From Ichthyophthirius multifiliis (lineage: Eukaryota > Ciliophora > Oligohymenophorea > Hymenostomatida), in contig NW_004086472.1 of the NCBI RefSeq assembly GCF_000220395.1, positions 6,687 to 70,686 on the forward strand: a DNA stretch of 64,000 nucleotides, in the 5' to 3' direction. A program made the position numbers and the translations under genes. The notes below the pieces were generated by a model. The model saw only the letters and a program-made list of their open reading frames with translations, ran no database searches and was not told where the DNA came from. Positions 1 to 13,183 of this stretch are shown here, in pieces. The first letter of the stretch is position 1; every line of letters begins with the position of its first letter.

Positions 1-119
1 TATTTCATTTGTTTATATATTTTTTTAAAAAAAAATATGTAAACTAAAAATTAAAAATTTTACATAACTTTTTTCAATTTAAATATTAAAAAAAAAAAAT
101 TTCAAAAAATAATAAAAAT

Positions 120-1080
120 ATGTATAATTTTGCACTTCCAAAATAAAAAGATCCATATGACTTTACAATAGGAGCAGGAATAGACCCTCCTACAAAAGCC
201 GTAAAAACATTAAATTTAACAGGAGCATTATCAAAAACAAGCCCATAAATTCCTCAAAAACAACCATTATAAGCAATTTAAAAATAAGTACCAATTGATA
301 AAAAAGCAAAATTAAGCAATAATTAAACATCAGCAAAAGCCTAATAAAATAAAGGCCCAAAATCTAAATTTGGTGAAGATATAATTCCAAAAAGATTTGG
401 TTTAAAATATAATCCTCCAACTTTAAGTAATAATAAGAAAAATAATAATAATAGTAAAAAAAAAAATAGTAATGGAATATTTAGTACCTAATACAGGAAA
501 ACTGTATCATCATAAAATGAAATTAATGAAACTATAAAAAGATACAAAAACAATAGATGCGATCGAATATTTAAAAAGAAAAAATTCGACTTATTTAACA
601 GGAGAAAATGATGAATAAATATAAAGTAAATAAATATATTTAATTTATTTTTTTAAATAAATGAAAGAACTTATTGAAAAACTAAAACATAATTTGAATA
701 AAAATAGTAAAAAAAAAGAAGAGGAAGATCCTTATTATGAATGGAAAGCTAAACACGCAGGCAGTATAGCTACAAGTTAAATAAATAAAAAAAATGAATT
801 TGATAAATATAAAGACGATAGTTATGATGATGATGATGAATATGCTTAAAATTAAGAAGAAGATGATTATGATGATGATGAAGATGAAGTTGATTATAAT
901 AATTATAATTTAAATAAATTGTCAAATGATGAACTAAAAAAACATAAAGATAAAATGGAAAAAACATTTAAAAAAAATAATTTAAAACCAGGAGAAAAAG
1001 GATTTGTATATGATAAATAAGAAAATTTCGACCCTAAACATAATTGTGAATGGGACGATGAAGAAGATGATGATTATTGA
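120..1080 (+). CDS. CEP19: CEP19 centrosomal/ciliary protein
   Basis: CEP19 is a small centriole and basal-body protein that in animals recruits RABL2 and IFT to start ciliogenesis. Read with TAA/TAG as Gln, three blocks match the family in order: KRFGLKYNPPTL early (CEP19 has a similar RFQPPAIILIYE strand), NKLSNDELKKHKDKMEKTF near residue 210, and a C-terminal GFVYDKQENFDPKHNCEWDD followed by acidic residues and TGA, like the family's FVYDI...CGWD tail. Two GT-AG introns fit, about 427-469 and 626-667; both restore frame. Between the blocks lies an Asp/Glu-rich insert (about 830-890) that makes the protein longer than the human one. The ATG is the first in frame and follows an A-rich leader. 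The family assignment is from memory but three ordered matches make it strong. Confidence 0.88.
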
Positions 1081-1519
1081 ATTTATATATAAATATATAT
1101 ATATATATATGTAATTTGTTTTTATTATATAAAAAATAAATTTATTATATAAATTGCAAAAAAAAAATATTATGGTAAATAATATATTTTTATATATTAA
1201 TATATGTAAAATATATATAAAAAATTAAATAATTATAATATATTTATTATTAATATTTATATAAAATCTAAATATTCTATTAATAATATATAATTTAATT
1301 TAATTTTACTTTTATTTTATACATATACAATATATAATTAAAATAAAAATAAAAACATAAAAAATATGCATTAATAACATGTATTTAATTTAAATGAAAT
1401 TAAAGTAAAATCACTAAAAAAAAAGATAAAAAAATGAATAAAATATTTTAAAAACAAAAATATTATAAAACATTTTTTTATTATTAATAATAATATTTTG
1501 AAATATTTTTATAAATAAA

Positions 1520-1568
<49 letters not shown>

Positions 1569-2504
1569 TTATTAACATTATTAACATTATGTTATTTTTA
1601 TTTTATTATTATATCGAATATATATATGTTTTTATCATAAATAATCATGTTATTTTTATTATTTATTTTTTTATTTATTATCTATTTTTTTTTATTTTAT
1701 ATATACTAATAAAATCTTTTTTATTTAAATTTTTATAAATAAATTAAAAGATTTTTTTTTTAATAATGTTTTTAATTTTTTTTTTACATATTTTTTCTTT
1801 ATTTATTAATTATTTTATTTAACAAAGATATTTTTTTATTTTCTATATTATAAATCTTTCATTTTTATATATATATCTATTTAAAATTAATTATTAAGTT
1901 AATAATAAATATTTATATTCGATAAAATATTCTTTTTTAATAAACAAATTATCAACTTTTAAATCTGAATTTATTTATTAAAAAAAGAATCAATAATATT
2001 TAATGTATATATATTAATAATTATATTCAAAAGATAATTATTTTTTTAAAAGATTTTTTACAATTTTATTTACAAAATATATTATTCTTATAAATAAAAA
2101 TAAAAATATTTATATAAATAAACAAAAATAATAATAGATAAATATGTTAATAATAAAATCATTATATTTTAATTAATCATAAATAAATAAATTATATTTA
2201 ATTATTTAAAATTTAAATATATTTAAATATTATTGTATTATTTTTATTATAATAATAACATTTATAAAATAAAATAAAAATTTGATATTAATAAATATTT
2301 ACTAATTTTAATTTATATTTGAAAAAAAAAAAAAATTTAATTTATTTATATTTTTATTAAATATTAAAAAATAAAATTTTAATATAATCTTCAAAATTTT
2401 ATACAAAATATATAAACAATATTTACATATATTAATTTTATTTTATTATATTATACATTTTAATTATAAAATATTGTATATAAATTTATTTATATATAAT
2501 AAAT
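1081..2504. other. A+T-only spacer
   Basis: Gene-free stretch between the tail of CEP19 and the tail of the next gene on the minus strand. It is almost pure A/T with short runs of TA and a TTA microsatellite near 1521-1557. No tRNA-like fold and no codon-like reading frame was seen on either strand. Confidence 0.7.
1521..1575. repeat. (TTA)n microsatellite
   Basis: About eighteen near-perfect copies of TTA in spacer DNA, with a slightly interrupted 3' end. It is not inside a gene. Confidence 0.85.
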
Positions 2505-3511
2505 TCACTTATTTTTATTTTAAAATCTTTTAATTTTAATTTCATGAAATTAATTTATATAACAATACATAACATTGAATTTTAAATTTTATTCTGAAGT
2601 AATAGTATTACAAATATCATATTCTAGTTTATCTAAAACCTTTTTATAAACTTAAAATAAATGCTCTTTCACACACTCTTCAATTAATATAAACTATTCG
2701 TTTTTCATTTAAATATTTTCTTCCAAATCACTCAATTCAGATAAATAATCGGCCACAACTAAATGTATTTAATAATCATTTTTTAATAAATTATCTTTAT
2801 TATCATTATTATAAGGGCTTAAAATATTATTTTCTTTAATTTAAACTTATTCTTCTACATATTTACGAATTTATTAATTAATTTATTCTAAATCTTCATA
2901 TATTTTACATATTTTATTATCAACAATTTCTGCATTTTTTTGAGATTATTAAAGGCTTATTACAGTTTAAAAAATTTTTATTGAAATATTTAATATTTTA
3001 TGTTATATTTATTAATATAAATCCTCATCTTCAATATTATTTTTATAGCTTTAATAGTCGAATTCCTATACATTTTTTTTATATTATTCAATTACTCGAA
3101 TACATAAATTATAATTTTCATAAAACTTATTTCTATATAAAATTTCTGCTTTATAATATATTTGTTCTCTTATTAATTATATTGCAGTTTCTAATTCGGT
3201 TATTTAATTTATTTTTGCATCTTATATTATATTTTGGATGTATTTTTCTTTATTTTCTCTTCTTTATATATAATTATTAAATTAATTGCTGCATAAAAAT
3301 TATACTTTTAGGTGCAAATTATCACTTTATAATATTTAATAATTTTCATCGTTTAATTATTTATTTACAAATTTATATTTTTCGAATTCTCTTTTTTTTG
3401 TTTTTTTGTTTTTTTTATAAAATATGTTATAAATTATTTTTTAGATATTTCTATATTAGTTTTACGATTTAAATTTTTTCCTTTTTTATTCTTAAGTAAA
3501 CATCCGCCCAT
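2505..3511 (-). CDS. Coiled-coil protein with MGGC acylation start
   Basis: I do not recognise the family. The protein starts MGGCLLKNKKGK, a textbook N-myristoylation (Gly2) plus palmitoylation (Cys4) signal followed by lysines, so it is probably anchored on a membrane. One intron of about 77 nt (3465-3389) near the start restores frame. After that a single frame of about 290 residues runs to TGA and is rich in Glu, Gln, Lys and Asn with heptad-like spacing, for example KEKYIQNIIQDAKINQITEL and ENIQMKNEQFILIEECVKEH. The overall size is about 309 aa. The size, basic start and helical content recall CHMP6/Vps20, which is also myristoylated, but I see no convincing sequence match and do not assign it. 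The gene converges tail to tail with CEP19. Confidence 0.7.
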
Positions 3512-5643
3512 TTTTGTTATTTTTTTGTTATTATTATTATTTTATTAATATTAATTAGAAAAAAAACTAATAATAAATTTAAATATATATTTATAATTTA
3601 ATATTTATATGTTTGTTTGTTTTATAAATATTAAAAATTATAAATATAAACATTATATTAAATTTTCTAAATTTAAATAAAATATTTAAATATAAATTAA
3701 AAATAAAAATCTAATAAAATTTCCTTTATATATAATATTTAATTAACTTGAATAAAATATTAATAAATACTATATATATAACATATAGTATAATTTAATT
3801 ACTTAAAACATAAACATATTTGCTTTATTTTTTTAAAAAAATCTTATAAAAAACATAATTAAATAAATAATATTTAATAAATTCAAAAATATAAGCTTGT
3901 AATAATAAATTTTTGGAGGAAAATATTATTAAAAAATAAAATCAAATTAATATATTATTTACTAAAACTTTTAAAATTAATATTTAATTTAATTATGTTT
4001 AAAATAGTTATAAAATAATATATTTAGATTTTATTTTTAATCATATATTATTTATTAGATATTTACTAAATTAATTAAAAAAATTAAAAACATTTTATAT
4101 TATATTATTAAATGATTGATTATTATATATTAAAAATTGAATAATAATTAATATTTAATTTCAATTATAAAGAGTTAAAGTTTAAAAATATTATTATTAT
4201 TCTTAAAAAATTAAAATATTTAAATATTTTTTATATAATAAAAAATAATTATTTAAATATAATTAAATATATATAAAAATTATTTAAAAGAATATGCAGT
4301 AATATATTTAAACTCAATTAAAACATAAAATTTAAGAAAAAATTACATATTATTAAAAATAAATTATTTAATCAATTTAATATTTAAAATACTTTAAAAA
4401 AAATAACATATATATAAAATACATTTATTTAATTTTTTTGAATGATAAATAAAATATAAATTAAACATTAGCATTTATAAAATACAATTATAAAACTATT
4501 AAATAAATAATTAAATGATTTTCTGTTAATATTTTTAAATAAAGATAATAATAAAATATTAAATAAGTTTAAATCTAATTATATATATATAAATTAAAGA
4601 ATTCATATATTTATAATAATCAAAATAATATAATATTTTAAATTATTATATTTAAAAATAATAATCTATATATAATTAAAATAGTTAGTTTATATATATT
4701 AAAATAATATAAATATTATATTCAGTTTTATTATTTTTATTATTAACAAAAAAAAACATTATAATTTTATAAATTACATGATTATTATATATATACAATA
4801 TATTTTATAAATTTATATTTATATAATATATAATAATATTATTAATAAAATAAAAAGAAGTAAATAAAATAAATATATTTTTTTTTTTCTATAAATATTT
4901 AATATATTTTATTTAAAATAAAAATATAATAATTAATATTATTCATATATTTATTTTATATTTTTATATTATATTTTTTTACGTTTATTTATATTTATTT
5001 TTATAAATTTAATGTAATAAAATTAAAAAATAGTTGTCTAATATGATATGATTTACTTATATATTTTGTACTATAATGAAATAATAAATAAAATATATTT
5101 TAACAATACTTATAAGAAATTTAATTTTTTATAACTAAAATTCTTAATAATAAAATAAATTTTATTCATGGTTATACTAAACCATAAATAATTATAGTCA
5201 TAAATTATAATAAAGTATTAATAACTTATATTGAATTTATTATATGAAAAATACTATCATATTTTTAACAAAAAAATTTTTCTATAATAAAATATTTATA
5301 ATATAAATAATAATCTTATATATAAGCAATAATTTAATAATATTTAATATTTTATTAAAAAATAAATGTTTAAAACATATTATTTAATTAAAGATATATT
5401 TAAATAATTATTAATATTTATAAAAGAAATTTAAATAAATTAATAAATGAATTTTAAGAATTTAATATATTGATTATAATCTTAATTTATTTTATATATG
5501 AGTATAATACTTAAGTAGTAATAAATGTTATTTTTTAAAAAAATAACATTGATAATAAATATATATTATTATTTTATATTAATTTAAATTTTTAAAATAC
5601 TTTTCAATTATTTAATTTTTATTGATAATTTTATAAATTATAA
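3512..5643. other. A+T-only spacer, longest in window
   Basis: About 2.1 kb between two divergent genes, so it should hold both promoters. It is nearly pure A/T. Both strands were scanned for codon-like frames, GC islands and tRNA arms and none was found. Confidence 0.65.
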
Positions 5644-8214
5644 ATGAATTAACAAGTATTAAATGATGAATATCAAATAGTAAATAATTACAAGACAAAT
5701 TATGCTAAATATAAAAAAATAACACATAATATATTTTATTAAAAAAAATTAAAAAAAAAGAATTCATGCAATTAAAACAAATAAAATTAAATAGAATTAC
5801 AAAAATATGATATAATAAATAATACATAGTAATAAAACGAGATAAACATAAAATAAAAACTAATTAACGATGATGCATATTTTATAAATAGTTAAGAAAA
5901 CAATACATTTTTATATTAATTATGGACAGGTAAAAATAGATTTTTATTAAACGGAAGATTAATAATTGGTCCAAAAAAAGACTAAATATAATATACAATA
6001 ACTTGGTGTATTTTATTAGGTTTTCAATTAGTATAATTATTGTTTGTAGCACCTTATATGTGGAAGAAATATGGAAGTTCTTTTGTAATAATGAATTTAC
6101 TTTTGTTTAAAATAACAATAATTTTTTTCCTTTTAACAACTTTTACAGAGCCTGGAATAATACCTAAAAAAGATATATAGATACTGCAAATAAAATGTTA
6201 AAAAATGCAATTAAAAAATATGGAGGAGGTGGAACATAAAAATGATAATAAAAAAAGAATAGTGAAAAATAAAATTAAAAAAGAAAAAAATGATTTTTTC
6301 AAAAATGAATAAAAATTTAGAAGATGAGAAATATAACAAAAAAAATAAATTCTAAAATGATATTTTTATAAAATAAAAAATTATGATTAATAATAAAATT
6401 ACCAAAAATAATAAAATAACTAAAAATAATAATAATAAGCAGAAAATTTTTATTAATAAAATAATAATAATAAAATATATAATATTAATATAAATAAACT
6501 TATTTTGAATAATATTTACCTCTCATAATAACCTTAAAAATAATATTTTCATTATTTTTATTTTAATAAATCCTATAATTCTTATAAAAACTCAAAAAAA
6601 AACTTCTAAAAAAATAATAATAAGAAAATTAAAAATAAACAAAATAATTCTTTTCCGAATTTTGATTTAAATATTTGTTAAAAAAACAAATTATTTTAAA
6701 AATTATTTCTAAATAAGTCTTAAAACTCTTTATATTAAAAAATAAGTTTTTCTCCTAAAGAACATTAAAAAAATAAAAAATAACAAAGCAAGTTAATATT
6801 ATTTAAAAATATGAATTAATTTTAATCCATATAAAGTTCTTAACTTTTAATTGATAAATAAAAAAGTTTGATTCAAGGTCTAAGCATTAAAACATTTTCA
6901 AGTGTAAATAATGATTTAATCAGTGTTTTAAGACAATAACATTTTTGACGATTTAATTATTGGAAAGAAGTTTTCTTCCTAAAATGATAATTAAGAATTT
7001 AAACTATGTTTTTATAAATCTATGAATTAATAGAAAAACACTTTAAATTAAAAAATGAATTAATAAAATTTATATATAAATAGAAATAATAATAATAGTA
7101 AATTTTATTTAAAAAATATATAAATTTAAATTTTTTTATATTAAAATAAAGATATATAAACCATAGAAACTTCAGAAAATTAAATAAAATTTTATTAAAA
7201 TTCAAATAAAAAATAATCCCCTTTAATATAATTTAAGGAATTAAATTAAAATAAAAATACTGAAAAAAATAGATAATAAAATAATTAATAATAATTAATT
7301 ACAATCGAAGAAGATTCGGATATAATACAAGATCAAACAAAAAAAAGGTTCTGTAAAACTTGCTAAATATACAAACCAGAAAGAACTTCTCATTGTAATG
7401 ATTGTAATAATTGTGTTTAAGTATTTGACCATCATTGTCCTTTTGTAAATAATTGTATAGGTATAATTATTTTATAAAAGATATATAAATAATATATAAA
7501 TATTTATATAAAAAAATATTTATAAATATATATGTAAATATATTAAAAAATAAGAATAATAAAAAAATATAAAATTAAAAAATGAAATATATAAAATAAT
7601 CTAAATATATTTATATATAAAATAAATATATATATATATAATAATATTTATTTATATTTATATATATAAATATATATATAATAATAATAAGGAAAAAGAA
7701 ACTATTGTTATTTTATAGGATTTCTTGTTTTTATTATACTTTTGTCTTTTTCTGAAATAACTGGTTTTTTACTTATACTCTTTACTAATTTTAATAATGG
7801 AATTTTTAATGCTGAAACAAATAACATTAGTATTATATATTTTTTTATAAAAAAAATAAAATATTATAGTTATTAATAATTCTGTTGTTTATTTTTCAAT
7901 TTTAATTACTTTGGGAATTTTGATGATTTTATTTAGTTTTCCAGTTTTCGTTTTATGCCTTTTCCATACATTTTTATTATGTAACTAATTTTACATAATA
8001 ATAAACTAAGGTTTTTTTTTTATTATTATTAGATAGAGGATAAACTACAAAAGAAAAACTTGGAAAAAATTAAGAACGTATAAATACTATTAATTAATAA
8101 AGGCCTTTATTTTGTAGTTAATAATAAAGTCTTTTCAATCCAAGACTTTAATTAACTTAAGAAATGCTTTATCTGTTTAAAGAAATTAAAATAAGAAAAA
8201 AATAAAAAAACTGA
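5644..8214 (+). CDS. DHHC palmitoyltransferase with large cytosolic loop
   Basis: Protein S-acyltransferase of the DHHC family, an integral membrane enzyme that moves palmitate onto cysteines. Two membrane segments come first (TITWCILLGFQLVQLLFVAP and the next, ending TTFTEPGIIP, the usual place for the DPG-like motif). The cysteine-rich domain follows: FCKTCQIYKPERTSHCNDCN, then VFDHHCPFVNNCIG with the catalytic DHHC. Two more membrane segments follow and then the family's TTxE motif as TTKEKLG. Introns read clearly at 7461-7691, 7830-7869 and 8011-8032 (only 22 nt); 6902-6932 also restores frame. Between TM2 and the DHHC domain sits an unusually long Asn/Lys/Gln-rich loop (about 6190-7330) whose first part (about 6197-6440) needs a long intron or has a break. 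TGA at 8212 is in frame. Confidence 0.9.
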
Positions 8215-8524
8215 TTTAGTTTGAATTTTTATTTGTCTGTAAATATGCCATTTTTTTTTATTACTTAAAAAGTAATTGTAAATGAGTTTTAAATTATTTC
8301 CTTTTCTATTAAGTATTTTATAAATTCTATTATTTAATTTATGTTATATTATTTTAAAGTATCTTTTTTTTTTTTTTTTTACTATAAATAAAAAAAAAAA
8401 AAAAAGTATTTATATGTTTTAATATTTTTTAAAAAATTAATAATTCATTTTAATATTAACTTATTTTAATTTATATATAAAAAAGCGTTTATTTATATAT
8501 AAATATTCCTAAATAAATAATATA
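8215..8524. other. Tail-to-tail spacer
   Basis: Short A/T spacer between two convergent genes with T-runs and A-runs (around 8366-8405) that could serve 3' end formation for either strand. Nothing else seen. Confidence 0.6.
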
Positions 8525-9303
8525 TCAAATAGATGGATATCTACGTTTATCTTAATTAATCATATTATCATCTGGATAAAGTTTAGCTACATCCTAATTG
8601 GGCATTGAATATAAATCTTCTAATTATTTTTAAACTGTACTAACTATATTTTAAGAATTTTTTAAGTTTTATAATATTTCAATTTCTTATTTTTCAAGTT
8701 ATTAAAGAATTATTTATTTCTCAATTTTATTTTATAAATAAACATTTTTTCTATATTATGATTCCCTTTATACTTTGCCCAAATATTCTCCCCAAAATTT
8801 TTAAATATTATTTTTAGATTATCTTTAAATTTCCTTTACTATATCATGTTTATCTTTATTTCTTGTCAGGTTATTTTTTTTCAAATCCTATATTTTCTAT
8901 TCATTTTTTTCCTTTTATTTTTTAATATCATCCCTTTCTTGTTTTTTTAATTACAATAAAGCCTCTCTTATTGCTTTTCGTTCGTTTTCTTAATCTTTTT
9001 TAAATTCATAATTTTTTCTTTGAATTTAATGCAATTATTACTCGTCACTAGACTAATCGACATTTCTCTTTTATTAATATAATTTTATATATATATTTAT
9101 TTATTTTCTATAAAATAAAAAAAAAAACTTAATTTCGAATTGAATGGTTATTCTTCTTTATATTTATTAATTTTTATGTCTTCGTTTGTGTATCTTCTAA
9201 ACGCTTTTTGGTCCTTTATTCTTCCGTTCTTAATAATTATATACGATTTAATAATAAAACTATCTGCTTTTCCACTTATTAGGAATCTTTTTTGACCATC
9301 CAT
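8525..9303 (-). CDS. Coiled-coil protein, unknown
   Basis: Not recognised. The first exon (about 9303-9132) begins MDGQKRFLISGKADSF and is set by an in-frame TGA directly before the ATG. After a spacer of about 60 nt at 9072-9130 a long helical segment follows: Lys/Glu/Gln-rich with heptads such as ENERKAIREALLQLKKQERD, then WGEYLGKVQRESQYRKNVYL, ending DDNMINQDKRRYPSI and TGA. The exon junction does not resolve cleanly. With the canonical GT and AG sites the frame is off by one, and one extra base in an A-run of exon 1 would fix it. About 235 aa in all. It shares a divergent promoter region with the gene at 9602. Confidence 0.65.
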
Positions 9304-9601
9304 TCACTTTTGGAATGATTTTCGTTTGTTTGTTTATATTTTGTTGAGTCTAACATTTTTTTTTTTTTTTTTTTTATATTTTATTTTAAGAAATAATTTA
9401 TTAATATTTATTTCATGTAATATTTTGATTTAATTAATATTTTATAATTAATTAATTTTTATTTAAAATTATTTTTTGATATTTTTATTTTTAAAATAAT
9501 TTTTTTTTTTTTTTAGTTTAATTTTTACTTAAAAAAAAAAGAAAAAATATAGAAATATTTTTTAGCTTAAAAAAAAATAAAAAATATATATATATATATA
9601 T

Positions 9602-10802
9602 ATGGAGCAAGAAGAAGCTATCCTTTGTGATATACATAACTTAAAAATAGAAAGTTTGAAGCTAAATATAAATACCAAACAAGTAATAAAACAGTGTATT
9701 AGATGTTATTCTGAATAAATGACTTTAAAATCAGGAAACGAATGTATACCTTATGAAGATCTATTTGATTTAAAAGACGATAAATACCCTTACAATACAT
9801 AACCAATAACAATTGAAATCTAAAATTTATTTTAATTTGTGGACAAAATAGATTTTAGACGCATTGATCAATATTATACTAATTTAAAGAAAATATTGAA
9901 TAATTAACTAAATATATTTTAAAAGGATTGCAAGCTATAATTCAAATAATTGGAAGAAAAAAGGAATAAAATCTAAGAAAAATAGAGTGTAAGGAAATTA
10001 AAAAAAGAACTAATAAAAATTCGAAATAAAAAATAATAAAATAACCAAAAAACAATAAATGAAATAAAATTTTTTTCATAAAAAAAAATAAACTTTGAAA
10101 AACACATAAATGAAAAATTTAATGATTATTATAATTTTTTAAAAGACTATGAATTATTAACTATTTAAAATGAAAATTTGACAAAAAATTCTTCTAAAAA
10201 ATGATCGATTTAGACTTATAAATTAGAACCGAATTTTTCTAACGATTTAAATTTGAAAATAACTAAGATTTAATTGATTAAATTTGTTTTTTTAATATTA
10301 ATTCAAATGGAGAAGTCATTTGATTTTTAGAAAAAAATGAAAAAAATAAGCCTTATATTTTGATAAGGAAAGCCTTGAATAATATGTAATATGGAAGCAT
10401 TAATATGGAATTTAGTAAAAAATATATATTCATATTTAAAATAGAGTCTTAACAAGATACATATCAATTTATTATAGGGTTTAATGATAAAAGTAAGGAA
10501 AAAAAATTCAAATTATTTTTCTCTAATTCTAATATTATGAGTGATCAAGTAGAAGTATTGTAAAATTAAAGTCTTTGTAGTTAAAATTTAAAGTATAAAT
10601 ATAAAGAGTTTATTTCAGAAATTTATCCTTTTTAAAAATAGTTAATTATATCCGATTATCCATTTTAAGAAAATATTAATTTGATTAAAAGTAATTATTA
10701 GGGACATGTTGAGAATTTAAAAGAATTGGAATTTAATATATTTTTTGGAGGAAAATAGATGATAAGCTTACTATTGAAGAATTTTCTTATATTCATTATT
10801 GA
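9602..10802 (+). CDS. B-box-like/helical protein, frame broken twice
   Basis: Family not recognised. The start MEQEEAILCDIHNLKIESLK followed by QCIRCYSEQ gives Cys/His pairs spaced like a B-box zinc finger. A Lys/Gln/Glu-rich coiled coil follows, then a beta-rich C-terminal part (YGSINMEFSKKYIFIFKIES, TYQFIIGFNDKSKEKKFKLF), the order seen in TRIM-like proteins of ciliates. The frame closes at TGA 10202 unless one base is added in the A-run 10196-10201. After that an intron at about 10315-10350 restores the next frame, and one more base in the A4 run at 10752 gives the natural ending DDKLTIEEFSYIHY and TGA. I read this as one gene with two homopolymer errors; a decaying gene is the alternative. 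Confidence 0.6.
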
Positions 10803-10990
10803 AAATATTTATTTTAATATAATTAAGTGTATTTTATATATTTTTACAAATAAAATTAAAGGTATATAGCTAATAAAATTATGATTGTAATAAATATATA
10901 ATATTTATTTAATTAAAAATAAAATATATAAAATCATTAAAAAGTTTGATATATTAAAAAACTATAAAATAATAAAAAAAAAAAATAATA

Positions 10991-11042
<52 letters not shown>

Positions 11043-11769
11043 AAAAAACTACAATAAAAACTATGCAAATATACCAAAAATCTCAAAATTAAAATATATA
11101 TAGAAAATTATACATAATTATAGTAAAATTATTAAAAATAAATATTAAAATTAATAAATATATAAAAAAAATATATAATATAAATAAAAATAATAATTAA
11201 AGTTAAAAAATAAATAAAACAATGATAAATAAAAAGAAAATTATTAGTTATATTAAAAAAAAATGAAAATTTAAAGTTAATTAAATAAATTTTATAAAAA
11301 TAAATAATTAAACTATTAAATTTAATTAATTATTAAAAAATTAATATTATATTAATTAATTATATAACATAAAATTTTTATTATTATATAATAATTTTTC
11401 TATCTGTAATAAAAAAGAAGAAATATATATATTTATAAAGAAAAATATATATAATATATATATTTACAATATATATAATTATTAATATTATTTATATTGA
11501 TATAATATTTTTTTTAATATATTAAATATGATTTAATAATAATATTTATCTTTATATATATTAATTTTATTTATAAAAATATTAATACTTTTTATTTTTT
11601 TATTTTATTTTTTAAATATTTTATTTATTTAAAGATTTATATAAAATTTTATTTATTTATTTAATAAAAACAATTGATAAAGATATTATAAATTTTAATT
11701 TTTATTTATAATTAACAAAATAAACAAAAGATTATTAAAAATTTAACAAAAATATAGATTTAACAATTA
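10803..11769. other. A+T spacer with TA run
   Basis: Spacer between two genes on the plus strand. It contains an (AT)n run of about 40 nt at 10994-11036. No coding frame or RNA fold was seen. Confidence 0.6.
10994..11036. repeat. (AT)n microsatellite
   Basis: About twenty perfect AT units in the spacer after the B-box-like gene. Confidence 0.85.
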
Positions 11770-13134
11770 ATGAAGAAAAAATATGTTTAAAAATATGACT
11801 TTGAAATTAATGTTAAAAAGCTTCACATAAATTATAATCCTTAAAATGTTTTTTTTAAGTATCTTTATTTAAAGGTAAAAAAATAATTTAAAAATTTATA
11901 AAAATAAAAATAAAAATATAAAAAATAATATATATATATATATAAGGTTAAAACTTAATTGAAAATAAAAGAATAATTCCTTTTAACGTAGTTGATAACT
12001 TACTTAATATAAAAGAAACATTTTAATTTCGATAAAATTTTTAAATATGTAAGTTAAATAATGAATATAGCAACGAATACGTAAAAATTTAATAAATAAA
12101 TTAATATAAAATAAAAGGTTGAATTACAAATATATATATTTGAAAGTTTCGAAAAAGAAAAAAGCTAAAAACTAGGCACATATTTAATAAACTTATCAAA
12201 CTATGTAAATAATGCTGATATTCCCTTAAGAAATACAGATTTATTATAAAATAGTAAAATAAAGAACGCTCGAATATATTTTGATATAAAATATTAAATG
12301 TAAAAAAAAAAACTAATTTAAAAAATTTTTAAAAAAAATAAGATACCAAAAATCACATTCAGAATCTGAATTATCGGAAAACAGTTCAAAAGAAAATCAA
12401 AATATAAACGAAAAAATCGAAAACAATATGAAAAAAAAACAAAATACTAAAGAAAAAGTCTTAAAAGATTTAAATTCATATTTATTAACTCCAAAAAACA
12501 AACTATCAATGTAAAAAAAAAATGAAAATTCATTAGTTCAATAATTAATTCAATAAAAAAATCGAATTAATATTATAGATAAAAAAGCCAAGATATAAAT
12601 AATAATAAGAATATAAAATAAACAAATGAAATTCGTCGATAAATAAACTAATAATAATCGTTTTGTAAAAGAGAAAATTACTTATCTGATAGCTTAAAAA
12701 AATAAATATAAGATTTGAAAAAAAGTCCAAATAGTTTAAGTAAGTCATAAATGCATAATTCTCATGTAAATTATATTTCTAAAAATATTTAATAATACTA
12801 ATAATAAAAAATTATGGATATAAATAACTTAGATAAACTTATCAATAGTATGATAACAGATATTGGAAAAAATAATGAAATTAAATCTTACTGTAGTCCT
12901 GTAAGAATAAATTTATAATAATAAAATAAATCAATAGGCATAATAAAGCATGAAGATAGAGAATATAATGAAAATATTAAAAAATTTTCATAAAGTAAAA
13001 TAAATAAAGAAAATGAATAAACAATTAGAAAAAATAAATTTTATATGAATCAAAAAGAATAATAAATATATGTGAATTCAAGTTCATATTATAAAAAAAT
13101 AAGAAATTCATATTTATAATTATAATAATAATAA

Positions 13135-13183
<49 letters not shown>

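Noticed and set aside
770-967. Minus-strand frame rich in His and Tyr
   Set aside because: It is the antisense shadow of the Asp/Glu-rich part of CEP19.
2981-3280. Plus-strand hydrophobic frame that looks like a membrane protein
   Set aside because: Antisense of the MGGC coiled-coil gene; A/T-rich helices read backwards as Phe/Leu/Ile/Tyr runs.
10202-10204. In-frame TGA as a possible selenocysteine codon, given the tRNA-Sec nearby
   Set aside because: It sits right after an A-run, adding one base there gives a better frame, and no Cys-type redox motif or SECIS-like fold was seen.
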